64,000 nt of DNA, taken from Volvox africanus (taxonomy: Eukaryota > Chlorophyta > Chlorophyceae > Chlamydomonadales > Volvocaceae). The stretch is from positions 2,608,501-2,672,500 of the forward strand of contig BSDZ01000103.1 of the NCBI GenBank assembly GCA_030268105.1, given 5' to 3'. The translations under genes were made by a program, and so were the position numbers. This document shows, in pieces, positions 33,964 to 45,687 of the stretch. Position 1 is the first letter of the stretch. Each line of letters opens with the position of its first letter. The notes under the pieces are model-generated. The model did no database searches, was not told the DNA's origin, and saw only the letters and a program-made list of their open reading frames with translations.

Positions 33964-36900
33964 TTTTCTAAGTCCGGACAGATAGGTTCGGGTGTGCGTA
34001 GCTTTGTGCGCGCCTTGCGCCCAGAGGTCCTTGCTGGCCTTGAGACCGCTGTTGGTCGCCGGTTTTCATTTGATGCCTTGGCCGTCAAGGCTGGGTTTGA
34101 TTCCACGTGTAACCTTCTGGCACCTCGTGGACGTTCCCTTTCATCGGCTGACCTTGGTGGGCACACCGTCCTTCTGATTCCCTCCTCACTTCATCATTTA
34201 AGGGCCTTGCTCAGTCATTACCGCACCTGCAAGCAGCATAGACCTGATACAGCAGCTGGTATTCTTTTGCCACAGCATGTAGCTCGTCTGGCCTCTGCTG
34301 AACTTGTAGGTATGCGCAAGGTTCAGTCCTTTCCAAAAGGTACTGGTCTCTTTAATGGTCTTGACCTTTCAGGCCAGCAGGTTGCTTTACCTGGCATCCC
34401 GTATCCTGCAGAGGTATGGTTTGATGCGCCGCAGCCATACACACCTGTGTCACCTGATCCTTTCACTTCTGCCCTTTTGGTAGCTGCATCTGGTGCTATG
34501 ACTGCTGGATCGGCTCTTCCCCTTATTTCTCTGGCAACGGCTGGACTCAGTTTCACTGCCTTGGTGGACTCGGGTGCTACCCACGACTTTATCAGTGAGT
34601 CACTGGTTCAGCGCTTGCATTTACCTGTTCGCTCTTGCCCGTGGTCTTCGGTTTCCTTAGCCGACGGGGGAAAGCAAGCCATCTTGGGGCAGGTGTCCTT
34701 GCGGGTGTCTGCAGGCTCTTTTCGTGCTTGCTTGCAGCCCTATGTGCTGCCAACCCTCACAGATGCCGCATCTTTCATTTTAGGCTCTGCCTCACTCCAG
34801 AAGCATGCTGCTGCGTTTGACTATGAGGAACGCACCCTTCGCCTGTCTAAGGGTTCAGCAACTTGTGTGCTTCGCTGGCTGCCTACAGCCGCAGAGGAGG
34901 CTGTTCCTAATGACACTCCTCAGATCAATCACGTTATCACTGCCATGCGTGAAACCAAGAATACCCCAGAGTCTGTTGGCCGTAAAGCAGCTGTCCGTAT
35001 GCTGCGTAAGGGTGCTCATGGCCTTCTAGTGCGCCCCTCTCTTCGGCTCAACTCTGTTGGTGCTCAGACTTCCATGCAGGACCCTGAAGTCTCTGCGTCG
35101 CTCACGGAGTATGCAGATGTGTTCCACTACCTTCCAGGGATTCCGCCGGAACGACCGGTGGATCACACCATTCCTTTGGTGTCTGGCGCGCAACCTGTCT
35201 CACGCCCCATGTACTGTCTCAGCCCGTTAGAGCTTGATGAGGTAAAGCGGCAGGTTACTGACTTGCTTGCTAAGGGCTTGATCCGTCCGAGCACTTCCCC
35301 TTACTCCGCGCCTATCTTGTTTGTGGGTAAGAAGGATGGCACACTGCGCATGTGCATTGACTATCGTGGCCTTAATGCCGTTACGGTCAAAAACAGGTAT
35401 CCTTTACCCCGGATCGATGACCTGCTTGATAAGCTACGTGGCTCTGCCTACTTCAGCTCTATTGACCTGCAGCAGGGCTATAATCAGATCCGTATCTTGG
35501 AATCTGACATTCCTAAGACAGCTTTCCGTACCCCTTTTGGTCATTTCGAGTTTACGGTCCTGAGCTTTGGTTTGGCTAATGCCCCTGCGACCTTTCAAGC
35601 TGTCATTGACCGTATGTTCAGGCCCTACATCGACAAGTTTGTCGTGTGTTACCTGGACGATATCCTGATCTACTCAAAGACTAAGGAGGAACATCTTAAG
35701 CATCTACGTCAGGTGCTGGAGGTCTTACGGCGTGAGCAGCTGTATGCCAAGCAGTCCAAGTGCCACTGGGCTCTTTCTCAGGTGGAATACTTGGGACATG
35801 TGGTGTCTGCCGATGGCATCCGCATGGACCCCCGTAAGACTGCTGCCGTAAAGGACTGGCCGACTCCGACCTCTTTGCCGGAGCTGCGCAAGTTTTTGGG
35901 CCTTACCAATTACTTTCGTAAGTTTATCTCTGGGTACTCCTCCCTCGCTGCACCTCTCACGTCACTCACTCACAAAGACGCTTTTCAGTCTCCTGAGGCT
36001 TGGACCCCTGGTTGCCAAGCTGCGTTTGATGCGATCAAGCACGCTGTTGCTAATGACGTGGTGCTGCATTTTCCCTGATTACTCCTTGCCCTTTCGTGTC
36101 GAGCTCATCTCTGATGCCTCGCTGCAAGGATCAGGCGCCGTTCTGGTGCAGAATGGACGTCCCATTGCGTTCACCAGTAAGAAGTTCGCTCCGGCGGAGC
36201 GGGGCTACACTACTGGTGAGCAAGAGCTTCTGGCTATCATTCATGCCTTGCGTGAATGGCGCTGTTACCTGGAGGGCCGTCCCTTCGTGGTAAAGACAGA
36301 CCATAAACCTTTGACCTTCCTTCAGGGTGTCCCTACCCTTAACCGCCGTCAGGCGCATTGGTTAGAATACATGGCACGTTTCAACTTCACTTGGGAGCAT
36401 CTCTCCGGATCCCTCAATGTTGCCGATGCATTGAGTCGCCATCCATCCCTGCATGCCGTGATCCTTTCTGTGGTCACTCGGCGTCAATCTGATGCCTCTG
36501 AGGTCACTACCTCTGGCTTTGCACAGCGCATTGTGCAGGGATATGTCTCTGACTCCTGGTTTAAGGATGCCCGCAATATTGAGCCCTATAAGCAGGAGCG
36601 TGGCCTATGGATCCGTACTGATGGTGAATGTCGCCAGATTGTCGTGCCTAACGACGACCTTCTTCGCCGGGATATCCTTGCTCGCTTGCATAAGGACCCC
36701 CTAGCTGGACACGTGGGTGTTACCCGCTTGGTGGAGCTAGCACGTCGCCATTTCTGGTGGTCCTCCTTGGCCCAGGATGCTGCTCACTTTGTGCAGCAGT
36801 GTGACTATTGCCAACGCTCTAAGCCCCTTTCCGGTAAACAAGCAGGGTTGCTTCAACCCTTGTCGATTCCGGTGGCTCCCTGGGAAAGCATTTCCCTTGA

Positions 36901-38071
36901 TTTTGTTGTTGGTCTTCCTCCGTCTGAGGGGGGGAACGATGCCGTGCTCGTCATGGTTGATCGTTTGACCAAGATGGTGCACCTTGCACCTACCACCACC
37001 TCGGTGACTGCAGAGCAGATGGCTCGTCTGTTCTTTGATAATGTTGTGCGTTTGCATGGCATACCCAAGTCGGTCATTTCTGATCGTGGGCCCCAGTTCG
37101 GTGGCAAGTTCTGGGCATCCCTGGGTGACCTTTTCAATGTTCGCGTAAACCTTTCCACTGCATACCATCCCCAAACGGATGGGCAGACGGAACACATGAA
37201 CCGCACCTTTGGTGACATGCTGCGTACTTACGCTGGCAATAACCCTCGCGCGTGGGATACTTTCCTATCTGCTGCTGAGTTTGCCATGAACAATGCTGTT
37301 AACCGGTCTACGGGACAGTCTCCGTTCTTCTTGAACTATGGCTTCGACCCCGCAATTCCACTGGCTCGGGAGTTGGATGTGCCTGCCCCAGCTGCCAAAA
37401 CTTTCGTGAGGTCATACAATGACCGCATGACTGAAGCTAAGCACCTTCTTGAGGTTGCACAGCAGCGTACCACTGCGTACTACAACCGTGGTAAGAAGGA
37501 AAGCACCTTCAAGCCTGGTGATTCTGTACTCCTCAGTACTAAAAACCTACGGCAACTTGCCACAGGTCCGCGCAAACTTTTGCCGCGTTGGGTGGGACCT
37601 TACCCTGTGAAACTCATGGTTGGTCAGGCAGCGGCCAAGCTTGTCCTTCCCACGAATATGCGTGTTCACCCCACCTTCCACGTGTCTCTGCTGCGTCCTT
37701 ACAGGGCAGTACCAGATACGTTGGTTACCAATGGATCCAATATTTCCTCTGGAAATTCCGGGACCAGTCCTGATGGACTGATACCAGTAGATTGGTTGAA
37801 CAACGAACCACTCTACTCGGTTGAGCGCATTCTTGACTACCGTGCTCGCCGTATCGGGAAGAAACAGAAACGGCTGGTGCACGAGTACCTTGTCAAGTGG
37901 AAGGGTTATTCTTCCGACCAAAACAGCTGGGAACCTGCGCAGAACTTTACCCCTGACCTGATCCCTGATCTTGAAGCAGCTCGAGCCCGTGCACGAGGGC
38001 GCTGCGAGGACGCCGCGTCCTTAAGGGGGAATAGTTGTTGTATTACGGTACCGGCCTTAGCTCCTTGCTAA
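33925..38071 (+). pseudogene. Gyp-C Pol polyprotein (one frameshift)
   Basis: The frame is open from the gag UAG to 36078, then shifted by one base at a T-run (about 36069-36072) and open again to 38071. Domains: methyltransferase-like domain lacking the NPPY motif ([37 protein letters not shown]); protease ([10 protein letters not shown], about 34564); RT ([10 protein letters not shown]); RNase H ([25 protein letters not shown]); integrase zinc region (HKDPLAGHVG, CDYCQRSK) and core ([30 protein letters not shown]); LLPRWVGPYPV; chromodomain (VERILDYRARR, HEYLVKWKGY). The reading frame runs on into the 3' LTR, so the natural stop seems lost. Confidence 0.88.
38001..38035 (+). promoter_or_regulatory. 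Hairpin motif and polypurine tract (Gyp-C)
   Basis: GCTGCG-AGGA-CGCCGC (GCG...CGC pairs plus a C-G and G-C pair beyond one mismatch), then AAGGGGGAATAGT before the 3' LTR. It shares the GCGAGGACGC core with the other elements. Confidence 0.65.
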
Positions 38072-38334
38072 GTAAGTAGCCAGTGGCTATGTGCAAATAT
38101 AGAGGCTAAGGGTTGCATGCCCTAGTGCAACTGTGACATGGTCACTGGTAGACTCAGTTGAGTTCGGTTTCACTGGTTGATCATATGTATTTCCTTAATA
38201 CATATCCACGTTTTCTCTTCCTTAGAGATTACGGCTCTTTATGGAGGCTTTCCGTACTGAGCTCAGAGTACCTATGCTCTGCTCTTCCTATCAACCAGTA
38301 GTTATCACTACCACTAGTTTGGGGTGATACAACA
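38036..38334 (+). repeat. Gyp-C 3' LTR
   Basis: 299 bp. Compared with the 5' LTR it has a 4-bp AAGT insertion, a deletion of about 9 bp near its start and a few substitutions. The CCATC duplication follows. Confidence 0.9.
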
Positions 38335-39385
38335 CCATCCTTCTTACCGACAAACAATATCAGCGCAGAATATGGCGATGTGCGGGGCCGAATCATACCC
38401 TTTGCGAGCAGATCCCCACTTGCCGCTTCATCCGCTCAATTTTGGCAGTCTAACCTGTATATAGGTTGTGAAACGGGTTGTGCTCGAGCACAAAGGGGAT
38501 CGTATAGTCAGCAGGTAACATAGGTGGGAGCCCCAGGATGACAAATGCATCGGTATAATTTGGCAATAAGGGGGCTGCGACCTCAGAATCTTTCACAAGA
38601 GACTGTGCGGTGGTAGCAATCGATTGCACCCAAGGCCTCGCAAGCAATTCATGGATGCCTTCCTTATGATTTGATAAGCTGCTCTTACATCCTTCAAGCT
38701 TGGGTTCTTTATTTCGGCGGACGAACGCCGCTAAACGAAATTAACCATAGGCTCCGCACAGTTCCACCCTCCTCTGGTGTGACATCTTATTACGACAGAC
38801 AAGGTACCTTAGGCGATAGGTTCCCTTTTGCACAATGGCCAATTGTGCCGGACTCCATATCGATGCGCACGCGGTACTGTCGTTACGTCACGGCACCCAA
38901 TGTCCATGTAGTGCTGTCTCCAAGAGAATTTATTGCACTCATTGGGCCCTAACACACAAAGGGTCTCACGTCGACTAAGGGTGATCTGCCCACGATGGGA
39001 TGCTTACCCTCATCAACGAGGGTAACCTGAACGATTAGACGACTATGGGATCAACCCCATCACGTTTATCACTTCTCAAGATAAGGTCGTCAGTGACACC
39101 TGTAGCACATAGGTGTCCCGAGATTCCGATCAACAAAATCGACTTCGTTACCATCCAAAGGAGTCAGACGTGGTGTACCTCCGCATCCTTCCTACAATCC
39201 ATGATGCTCAACAGAGAAGGATTCGTTAGAAACACAGAATTGCTAATCATTGAGTTATCTAGTCAAGAGTAACAAAAGATCTCCTCATACCAACATTGCT
39301 GGATACACTCAAGGTTAATGCAAGTCAGTACATAATTCGGAACTCCATATCAGCTATCATTCGCATGTTAACGTGGGCTGAGTGT
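38335..39385 (-). pseudogene. Gyp-A1 pol 5' part, degenerate
   Basis: Minus strand. The nearest recognisable pieces are [14 protein letters not shown] (38400-38335) and a linker with ATTAQSLVKDSEVAAP and ILGLPPMLPADYTIP. The protease and upstream region to 39385 are too decayed to call. The equivalent part of Gyp-A2 (55262-55960) is equally broken. Confidence 0.6.
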
Positions 39386-40660
39386 TCAGGCAATATCAAC
39401 GGAAGTCGTGTCAGGTGTTTCGTCCGTCAAACGTGGCCCCGCGGCTAACGGGGGTAGAAGCGGGCAGTCCCTCGTAGGGTTGTTTGATGCGCACCGAAGA
39501 CAAACTCCCAATTGTCGTCGCTGCGCAAACTCCGCTTGCGTACATCCCCACTTGGTAAGCCATCGGTTTTGTGTTCTTGACCGCTTCAATTCTGATGCAG
39601 CTCCGCGTGACTCGGCGGTATTTTGTAGCACATCCTTCCTTTTCCGCATACTCCGAGTCATCTGAGAATCTCTTGGAATTACTTCTTGGGTACCAGGGGT
39701 ACGAGCGTGATCGGTCGAAGGAATATCACCATGGCGCATAGGAGCCGGAGGTAGAGGAATACCAGTAGTCTCAGGTGCTGGATCAGTCTCGTCAGTAATA
39801 TCTTGCATCGTGTCAATTGATAGCGGTGCCAAAGATGTCGGACGTTCTTGTCCCGTTCTAAGGTGAACTTCATCGTCACGAACGATCTGAACCCATCGCG
39901 TGTACGATCTCGTCCCTTCCAGTGTCAGGTCCATAGTGCTCGCTCGGGCTAATTGAAGCGAGAGACCATGTTGAAACCAATAAATGTAGTCTCCTTCTGA
40001 GAAGCCAATCATGGGTGTTGTCAGTCCTTCAAAACGCAACCGGTAGTCCTCCACGGACTCATTAGGTCGCATTCGATAAGTACCTGCGTGTAATTCTCGG
40101 TACATGGCAGCCACTTGCGATTGATTTCCGGGAGCGAAATGAGTAATAAGTCCGTTAATTAGCTCTTCGAACGTAAAGTGCTCCTGCACAGTGGTCCAAT
40201 GCTCATACCATTCCCTCGCGACGCCGCTTAGTGTGGCCCCGATGAATAGACATCGTCTATTCACTTCGTCGTGATCACCACCCTTTACCAACTTCAGATA
40301 CCTCTTAGCGTCACGGACATAGGAGCGGGTGGCACTTGCAATAATCTTGGGTTCGGCGTCGTGATGAATATGGAGTTAAGGTGTTGGGACTACGAAACCG
40401 GGGACCCCACCTTCATCCATAAGTTGCTGCAGTGATACCATCGCTGGGTTCTGCTCCGCCTCGGTGGGAATCACAGAATCTGGCGTCTCAAGATGATCCT
40501 GAGCTGGATAAGGGTAGTTCGACTGGGGAACTTCTGGTTGGGGATTATATAAGTTATCAACGTTTGGTGTGGCCTCCGGTCCTTCATCATAGACACTAAT
40601 ACTAGCCTGTTCACTCTCCCCTGTAGTTGGTGGATACTGATTACACGACATGTATTCCAA
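39386..40660 (-). pseudogene. Gyp-A1 Gag
   Basis: Starts near MSCNQYPPTTGESEQ (about 40651). An in-frame stop lies at about 40376, after VPGFVVPTP. It continues with SYVRDAKRYLKLVKGGDHD, CLFIGATLSGVAREWYEHW, ELINGLITHF and SVEDYRLRFEGLT, and ends with a zinc knuckle, CLRCASNNPTRDC. The Gag stop here is TGA, not TAG. Confidence 0.85.
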
Positions 40661-41089
40661 TTAGTACCTTACAAGGATAAAGAGATAAAGGTAGGACTAT
40701 ACCTTAGGAATTTTCTCTCGTGTACCGTTCACACTCGAGTAAACTCCGACGCGAACAGGACTGTAACCCACCAACGCGTTGTAACCTTCAAATGGGTATA
40801 TTCTTAGTAGCTGGTCCTGTCAGATATCCAACTTTATCGAGGAAGCGATTCCGAGTATGATAGCGAAGAAATTCCTTCTGTGGACTTAAGACTTTTTTGG
40901 GTAGTGAAAGTATGATTAGTATTAACAGACAGATATTATATCAAAAGTTCAGGGAGAGGATAATACAATACCGACTTTCCGACGAGGTTATCCCGTGATG
41001 CCCCTCACCGCCGTTCGCTTGTGCGAGAATCTACTTCTCCAATGGCGATGATGAGACAGCCGTGAGTTGAACCGTCTCGCTACCAAATT
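40661..41089 (-). other. Gyp-A1 5' leader and primer-binding site
   Basis: Minus strand. Next to the 5' LTR is AATTTGGTAGCGAGACGG (about 41089-41070), the probable primer-binding site. The remainder is untranslated leader. Confidence 0.6.
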
Positions 41090-41838
41090 TGTTGTATCCT
41101 TCCTTCTTCAACCATGCACTGAATCTGCACGTCTGGATGTTAGCTAAGTGCACACCAAGCTTACGAACAGCAAGGCAATTCAATGTGAGTAGTGGACAGT
41201 GGAAGACTCAACAATAAGGAAAGATTCAACTTACAATGTTCTTCAATTGCAAATTAGAAGTCTGCCGTCAGACCCCGCGGGCAATGTTCATCACTCGGCT
41301 GCAGATGAGATGCTAGAATAGCTCAGGCCGAATATAAATGAGTATAACGTATGTATACGAATTAGATAGAGTTAAGTACACGGGTACTTAGTCCAAAATA
41401 GCATTGAGCCAACTTCGGTCTCTAGTCTCAAGTGTGAGTACCTTCGTAGCACTGTTCTAAATATCGTGTCATCCATGATATTAATGGATGCAACGCATGC
41501 AACATGCGAAGGTCCGAATATCGATATTCGGTTGCCGACCCAACCATCGCGATCATAGCCTTCTCGCATACACGTATGGTCTATGACGTAAATGAGGTAA
41601 TAATATTTAAAGTATTATTACGTGATATAAAATGCCAATGGATAGATCGCGCATTAATTATCAACCTCGAGTCAAACATGTTGACTGACAGCGTGATATT
41701 GTAGATGATAATGCGACATGCCTGATTAGCTAGATATACTCGAATATATCATGCTAAAATAATCATATCATGCTTCATGATGCTCAAATGGGTTACAGTC
41801 CACTCTGGTATAAACGGTGATCGAACCGGCGTACAACA
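41090..41838 (-). repeat. Gyp-A1 5' LTR
   Basis: 749 bp. It lacks 53 bp present in the other LTR (deletion after GGTCTCTAG) and has scattered substitutions. It is bounded by TGGGG. Confidence 0.88.
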
Positions 41839-44326
41839 TGGGGCGTCTTTGGGTTGCTAAGGAAGGCATTGCTGGTTTTGGGGTCTAACTTCGAGGCGGT
41901 ATTACGCCATTTTTCAGTTAGAATAGTGTCGTTTGTACAGCCTGCGAAGGTATCCTGCTGGAGACACTTATAGAGGCCTTTGTTCAGGTCACTAATGTAA
42001 AAGCAAGTGTCAAGCTGTTTTAGCCAGAACACTTTATCGAACGGGACGCTGTCTGCCTTTTCAGTAAAAGTTGCCGGAATCTCGCCTTGTGCGACAGATA
42101 TTGCTCCCTTGTCAGCTTTGTCATTACCATCAAGGCCGGTATGCGATTTCACTTTCAAGAAGTGGACGGTTATGTTCTGGTGGGCGTAGTCGTACAGTAG
42201 TTTGGCGATATCCATGAGTAAGGCTTTGTGCTTGGAAATGTGCAGTTTACTCGGATCGTTTATTGCTCTTTTGATAAGATCCAGTGATGCTTGTGAATCA
42301 GTGGCAATTGTTAGGGCGCTGTTCACTTCCTTTTACGTATTGCCGCCAGCTCTGCCCGTTGAATGGTATTGGTGCATCCAACGCCTGCTAGGTCGATTTA
42401 CAATGTTTTTCCGGTGGGTCCACAGTACGCAGCCGCACCCAACTTGTTCGGGCCGTTGTTTTCAGCCGGTTTAATGCAGCTACCGTCAGTCCAGATGATA
42501 TCTTGTGGGTACACGCGGAGTGGTATTTGTCCGGAGGCCATCATTTTGCGCATGATCTGAGCAGCTTTGCTTGGGTAGGGACGCTGGATGTCGACGTATT
42601 GGGTGCCCTCGGGCGTGTCCCGCATGCGCAGATGTTTTTTGGGGAGGCCGACGGCGTCCATCGCTTTGAGTTCGGTTAGGAGCGCCTTCATGGAGCGGGC
42701 ATTTATTCCTCGGATCACCGTGTCGTTGGCCACCACGACGAGGTTCAGGCCTCCCTTGTAGCCAGGGATTTGGTCGTCAGTTCCCGTCCCGCTGGTGAGC
42801 ATGCACGCTTCACCGCGGCTCAGTCGCTCGAGATGGAAGACGTACGGTGTGTTGTAAAGCTATGTGTGGGGACCGGTCCGGCTGTGCGGGACAATGAGTA
42901 GTGTGGCGGTGGGCAATGCAGATGTCATTGTGTGTGATGCGCCTGCGATTGCCCACATTACCGCCTTTTTGACGCTGGTGGGGTCGGGGTTCGGGTGTGC
43001 TATCGAGAGGCCTGTAAATGGCTGGGAGAATGCATCTATGTTCGCCCCGAAGAGTTGGTCTTCTGCATGGGCGCTGAAGTAGTATTGCACCTCTTCGCCG
43101 CAGTTAAGCGGGGATGAAAACCTTTCGACAGCTGGGCCGGCGTCTAGGGTGTGCAGGGCGTCAACCAACGTGCGGCGCAGTTGTCTATTCATGGTCGCCT
43201 GCGACCGCAGCGGGTCTTTTGACTCTCGCCCGTTGGGGTCCTTTCTGTACCGCAGAAGAAGGCATGCGACGTCTTTGGTGAAGTCGCCCTGGGGGGATAA
43301 GCTTCTGTGTACCTCCGGGTAGGTTTCGATCGTGTGTTGGTATCGCATTCTGAGGGTCCCTAAGCGTTGCAGGGTGAGGGTGCCCACGCATTTCCCTCTC
43401 GGGTCATAGGCAAAGGCCACATTCTCTTCGGTCGAGCTGCCCTCTTTGGTTAGCAGTCCTATCTGGATTCAGTACTTTCCCGTGGGGCGCGTGTCCGTGT
43501 ATGGATTGCATGGCGCGGTCTCAAAGGTCGCCTTTGGTCCGTTGGGCAACCTTCCGAGTTGTGTTGCGGGGATATCAGTCGGCTCCCATATTACTCTGCG
43601 GAAGTGGCGGTCGATCCGCGTGCCATAGAGGCCTGTCACTGGCAAGAGCTGCTTGGGCACGTATCCCATACTGGAATATGCGCCGACGATAGACTTCGGG
43701 GTAATAGTGTCTTTCCAGCGAACCGTGTAATATTGTTCATGGGTTGAGGTCGTATCTGCCCCAGTTTTCCGTTTCCTCGGGGGTTTCACCTTTGAGGGGA
43801 CGGTACGTTTTGTGATTGGGCCCGCAAGTATTTCCGCGATGTCCTCTGCGTCGTTGTATAGGTCGTAAACTATCTGTTATTGCCCCGTTGTGTCCTTTGC
43901 TTGTCCTTTTCCAGGCTTCCAGGGTATCCGGTCTTCCAGGATTTGATCGCGGGTAACCTTCCATCGAGGTCTCCACCATTGTGGGGTGAGGTGCTCTGGT
44001 GGCTTCGGTGTCCCTGGTAGCACTCCGGCTGGTTCGGGTGTAGGTGGGTGACCGGCGTATTTCCTGGCGGTGATGCTCGATCCAGCCCCTGTCGCACCCG
44101 TGCCTGTGCTGGCGCGGGAGTGACGTGGCGCTACCGGCGTGCAGTCAAGTCCCTTTTCAGCGAGGTATGCCAGCACGGGGTTTGGGGTGCCGGTTTCTCC
44201 TGGCACGGGGGTCATACCGATGTTTAGTGTGCGACGGGTTTGCCGGCTTGGCCCCTGGATGATAGGCCCGGAAGGGTTTCCTAGGTTGGGTACACTCCTG
44301 CGGGTGTCTTTTTGCAGGGCTGCCAT
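41839..44326 (-). pseudogene. LINE segment: linker, PCIF1-like domain and RNase H
   Basis: Read from 44326 down. A Pro-rich linker (44326-43877) precedes HEQYYTVRWKDTITPKSIVG (43740-43680). Next, about 43120-42720, is a domain resembling the PCIF1/CAPAM family of RNA cap adenosine N6-methyltransferases: FSSPLN, YYFSAHAEDQLFGANIDAF, TGLSIAHPNPDP, ATLLIVPHS and GGLNLVVVAND. The catalytic NPPF of PCIF1 aligns with NPDP or HPNP, so activity is doubtful. RNase H follows: WTDGSCIKPAENN (42490), TIATDSQASLDLI, HFLKVKSHTGLDGNDKAD (about 42150). At least one stop (about 42860) and frameshifts (about 42350, 43450, 43870) interrupt it. The segment ends at the TGGGG duplication. Confidence 0.75.
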
Positions 44327-44680
44327 TGTAGGAAACTACATTTACCTTAGAGAAATAGGCCCAGATAAAGCGGTAGGCAATCATGCAATAAGCATGATGC
44401 CTAACCAAAAACTAACTACGAGTAAACTTCACGATTTGCAAAGAAGATTGCCGTACATCTTGGCTAGGTGAGCCAATGTTAAAGTCACCCAGGTGAAGAG
44501 CTAAGGCCTGACATTTTAGTATCACACTACTAATTGTTCGGAGTTCAAGACTCCGCTGTCACCGATTATTCCCAATAGATGTACAATTTCGCGACGCTAA
44601 CTTACTTGCGAGCTATCTCTAAATCTACAAAAGCTACGCTTCCGCACAAATCTAGTAGCATACTGAAAGGGGCTGCTACA
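44327..44680 (+). repeat. Gyp-D 5' LTR and primer-binding site
   Basis: TGTAGGAAACTAC to GGGGCTGCTACA. ATTGGTAGCGAGGGTC follows as the likely primer-binding site (TGGTAG). Confidence 0.88.
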
Positions 44681-44727
44681 ATTGGTAGCGAGGGTCTGAG
44701 CAACGATCCTCCTCAGGTGAGATAAAC

Positions 44728-45687
44728 TTGCGCAATGCCACGCGACACTCCCACCACAACCACAAATCCTCCGCAGCAAAAGCGCGGAAGGAACTCTTAC
44801 GTTTTAAACGTAAAAATCTCAATAAAATTTTGCGACTAGAGCGTTTAGCCGCCATAGCCGCCAATCGACGACCACATCGGATAAACATTGAAGCTACGGA
44901 AACGGTGCCTTCGGCTCCAGTAATTCCCACCAATAACTTTAATAATAATATTCCTATTATCCGCGGGTCCCAAGAACCAATGCCGGATGAAGGAGATGTC
45001 GCGTTACCTCCCAATGGCCTTCCGCAGCGCACACCAGAACAAACGCACGCGGCCCAACACGTCGCAGAAACAATGCGCAACGCAACACATAATCGTGTTG
45101 TTGCATTAGAAAGCGAAATCACGCACCTTAAGGAGTCCTTCGAAAATCAGATGGGTGCCCTCCGCGCGGATACGGACCGCACGCGAGCCCTATTAGAACA
45201 GATTTTCGAACGCCTTTCGGAGCGTTCACAATCATCTGAAGCGGCCGACTCACGCAAAAAAGCGATCCTAGATATTATTTCCACAATCGCTGGGTCGAGC
45301 ATCGCAACCCTTTTGCCTAAGGATGCCCTCCAGCAAACAACGCTGCAAGCCATCCTAGAGAAACACCTAGTTCCGGTGCCAACACTCGAGGAGGTTCAGT
45401 CCCTCTGGGTGGAGGCAACCGCACACCTAGCTGGGGGTAGCGATTCTCAGACAACCGCCCCAAAATCCAGCTGGCCAAGTGAGGGCTGGCAGTCCGTGAG
45501 CAAGAAGCCCCGGACCGACCACACTTCTGACAAGCCTCCTAGTACCCGGTGCCGCTATTGCCATGGCTTTAAGAAGCCAGGCCAGTCTTGGCCGGACCAC
45601 GTAGTGGACTGTTCCAAGGCGATCAAGGCTGAGGCGGAAAAGAAGTTGGCGCTTGCTGCCCGGCTCGAATCTAAAATGCACGAATAG
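44728..45687 (+). CDS. Gyp-D Gag-like protein
   Basis: About 320 residues, open from after a TAG at 44686. No in-frame ATG lies near the start, so initiation may be non-AUG or the start may be further in. The N-terminus is very basic (KARKELLRFKRKNLNK). A probable coiled coil follows (VVALESEITHLKESFENQ, RTRALLEQIFERL). The C-terminus has a Cys/His cluster, CRYCHGFKK ... WPDHVVDC, that may replace the usual zinc knuckle. No standard Gag capsid motif was recognised; the role is inferred from position. It ends in TAG at 45685-45687, in frame with the next domain. Confidence 0.7.
   Translation: MRNATRHSHHNHKSSAAKARKELLRFKRKNLNKILRLERLAAIAANRRPHRINIEATETVPSAPVIPTNNFNNNIPIIRGSQEPMPDEGDVALPPNGLPQRTPEQTHAAQHVAETMRNATHNRVVALESEITHLKESFENQMGALRADTDRTRALLEQIFERLSERSQSSEAADSRKKAILDIISTIAGSSIATLLPKDALQQTTLQAILEKHLVPVPTLEEVQSLWVEATAHLAGGSDSQTTAPKSSWPSEGWQSVSKKPRTDHTSDKPPSTRCRYCHGFKKPGQSWPDHVVDCSKAIKAEAEKKLALAARLESKMHE

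Larger units (their letters stand above)
31893..38334 (+). mobile_element. Gyp-C: chromovirus-type gypsy element, complete
   Basis: 6,442 bp with LTRs 31893-32196 (304 bp) and 38036-38334 (299 bp) that differ by small indels and a few substitutions. CCATC is duplicated on both sides (31888-31892 and 38335-38339). The insertion splits the Gyp-A1 RT codons between VGKKDG and [10 protein letters not shown]. Gag and pol each have one apparent frameshift, so it is recently inactive or carries sequence errors. Confidence 0.92.
13789..41838 (-). mobile_element. Gyp-A1: chromovirus-type Ty3/gypsy element, multiply interrupted
   Basis: The minus-strand element is bounded by family-A LTRs (13789-14590 and 41090-41838) and flanked by TGGGG on both sides (13784-13788 and 41839-41843). 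Its internal parts are 40660-39386 (gag), 39385-38335, 31892-31271 (RT) and 19486-14591 (RT end, RNase H, integrase, chromodomain). Gyp-B (19487-31270) and Gyp-C (31893-38334) are nested in it, and 2,799 bp at its 3' end are tandemly duplicated. Numerous stops make it non-coding today. LTRs differ by a 53-bp deletion in the right copy plus substitutions. Confidence 0.88.

Noticed and set aside
43185..44097. Additional overlapping minus-strand frames around 43.2-44.1 kb as separate genes
   Set aside because: They are alternative-frame readings of the frameshifted LINE segment, without domains of their own.
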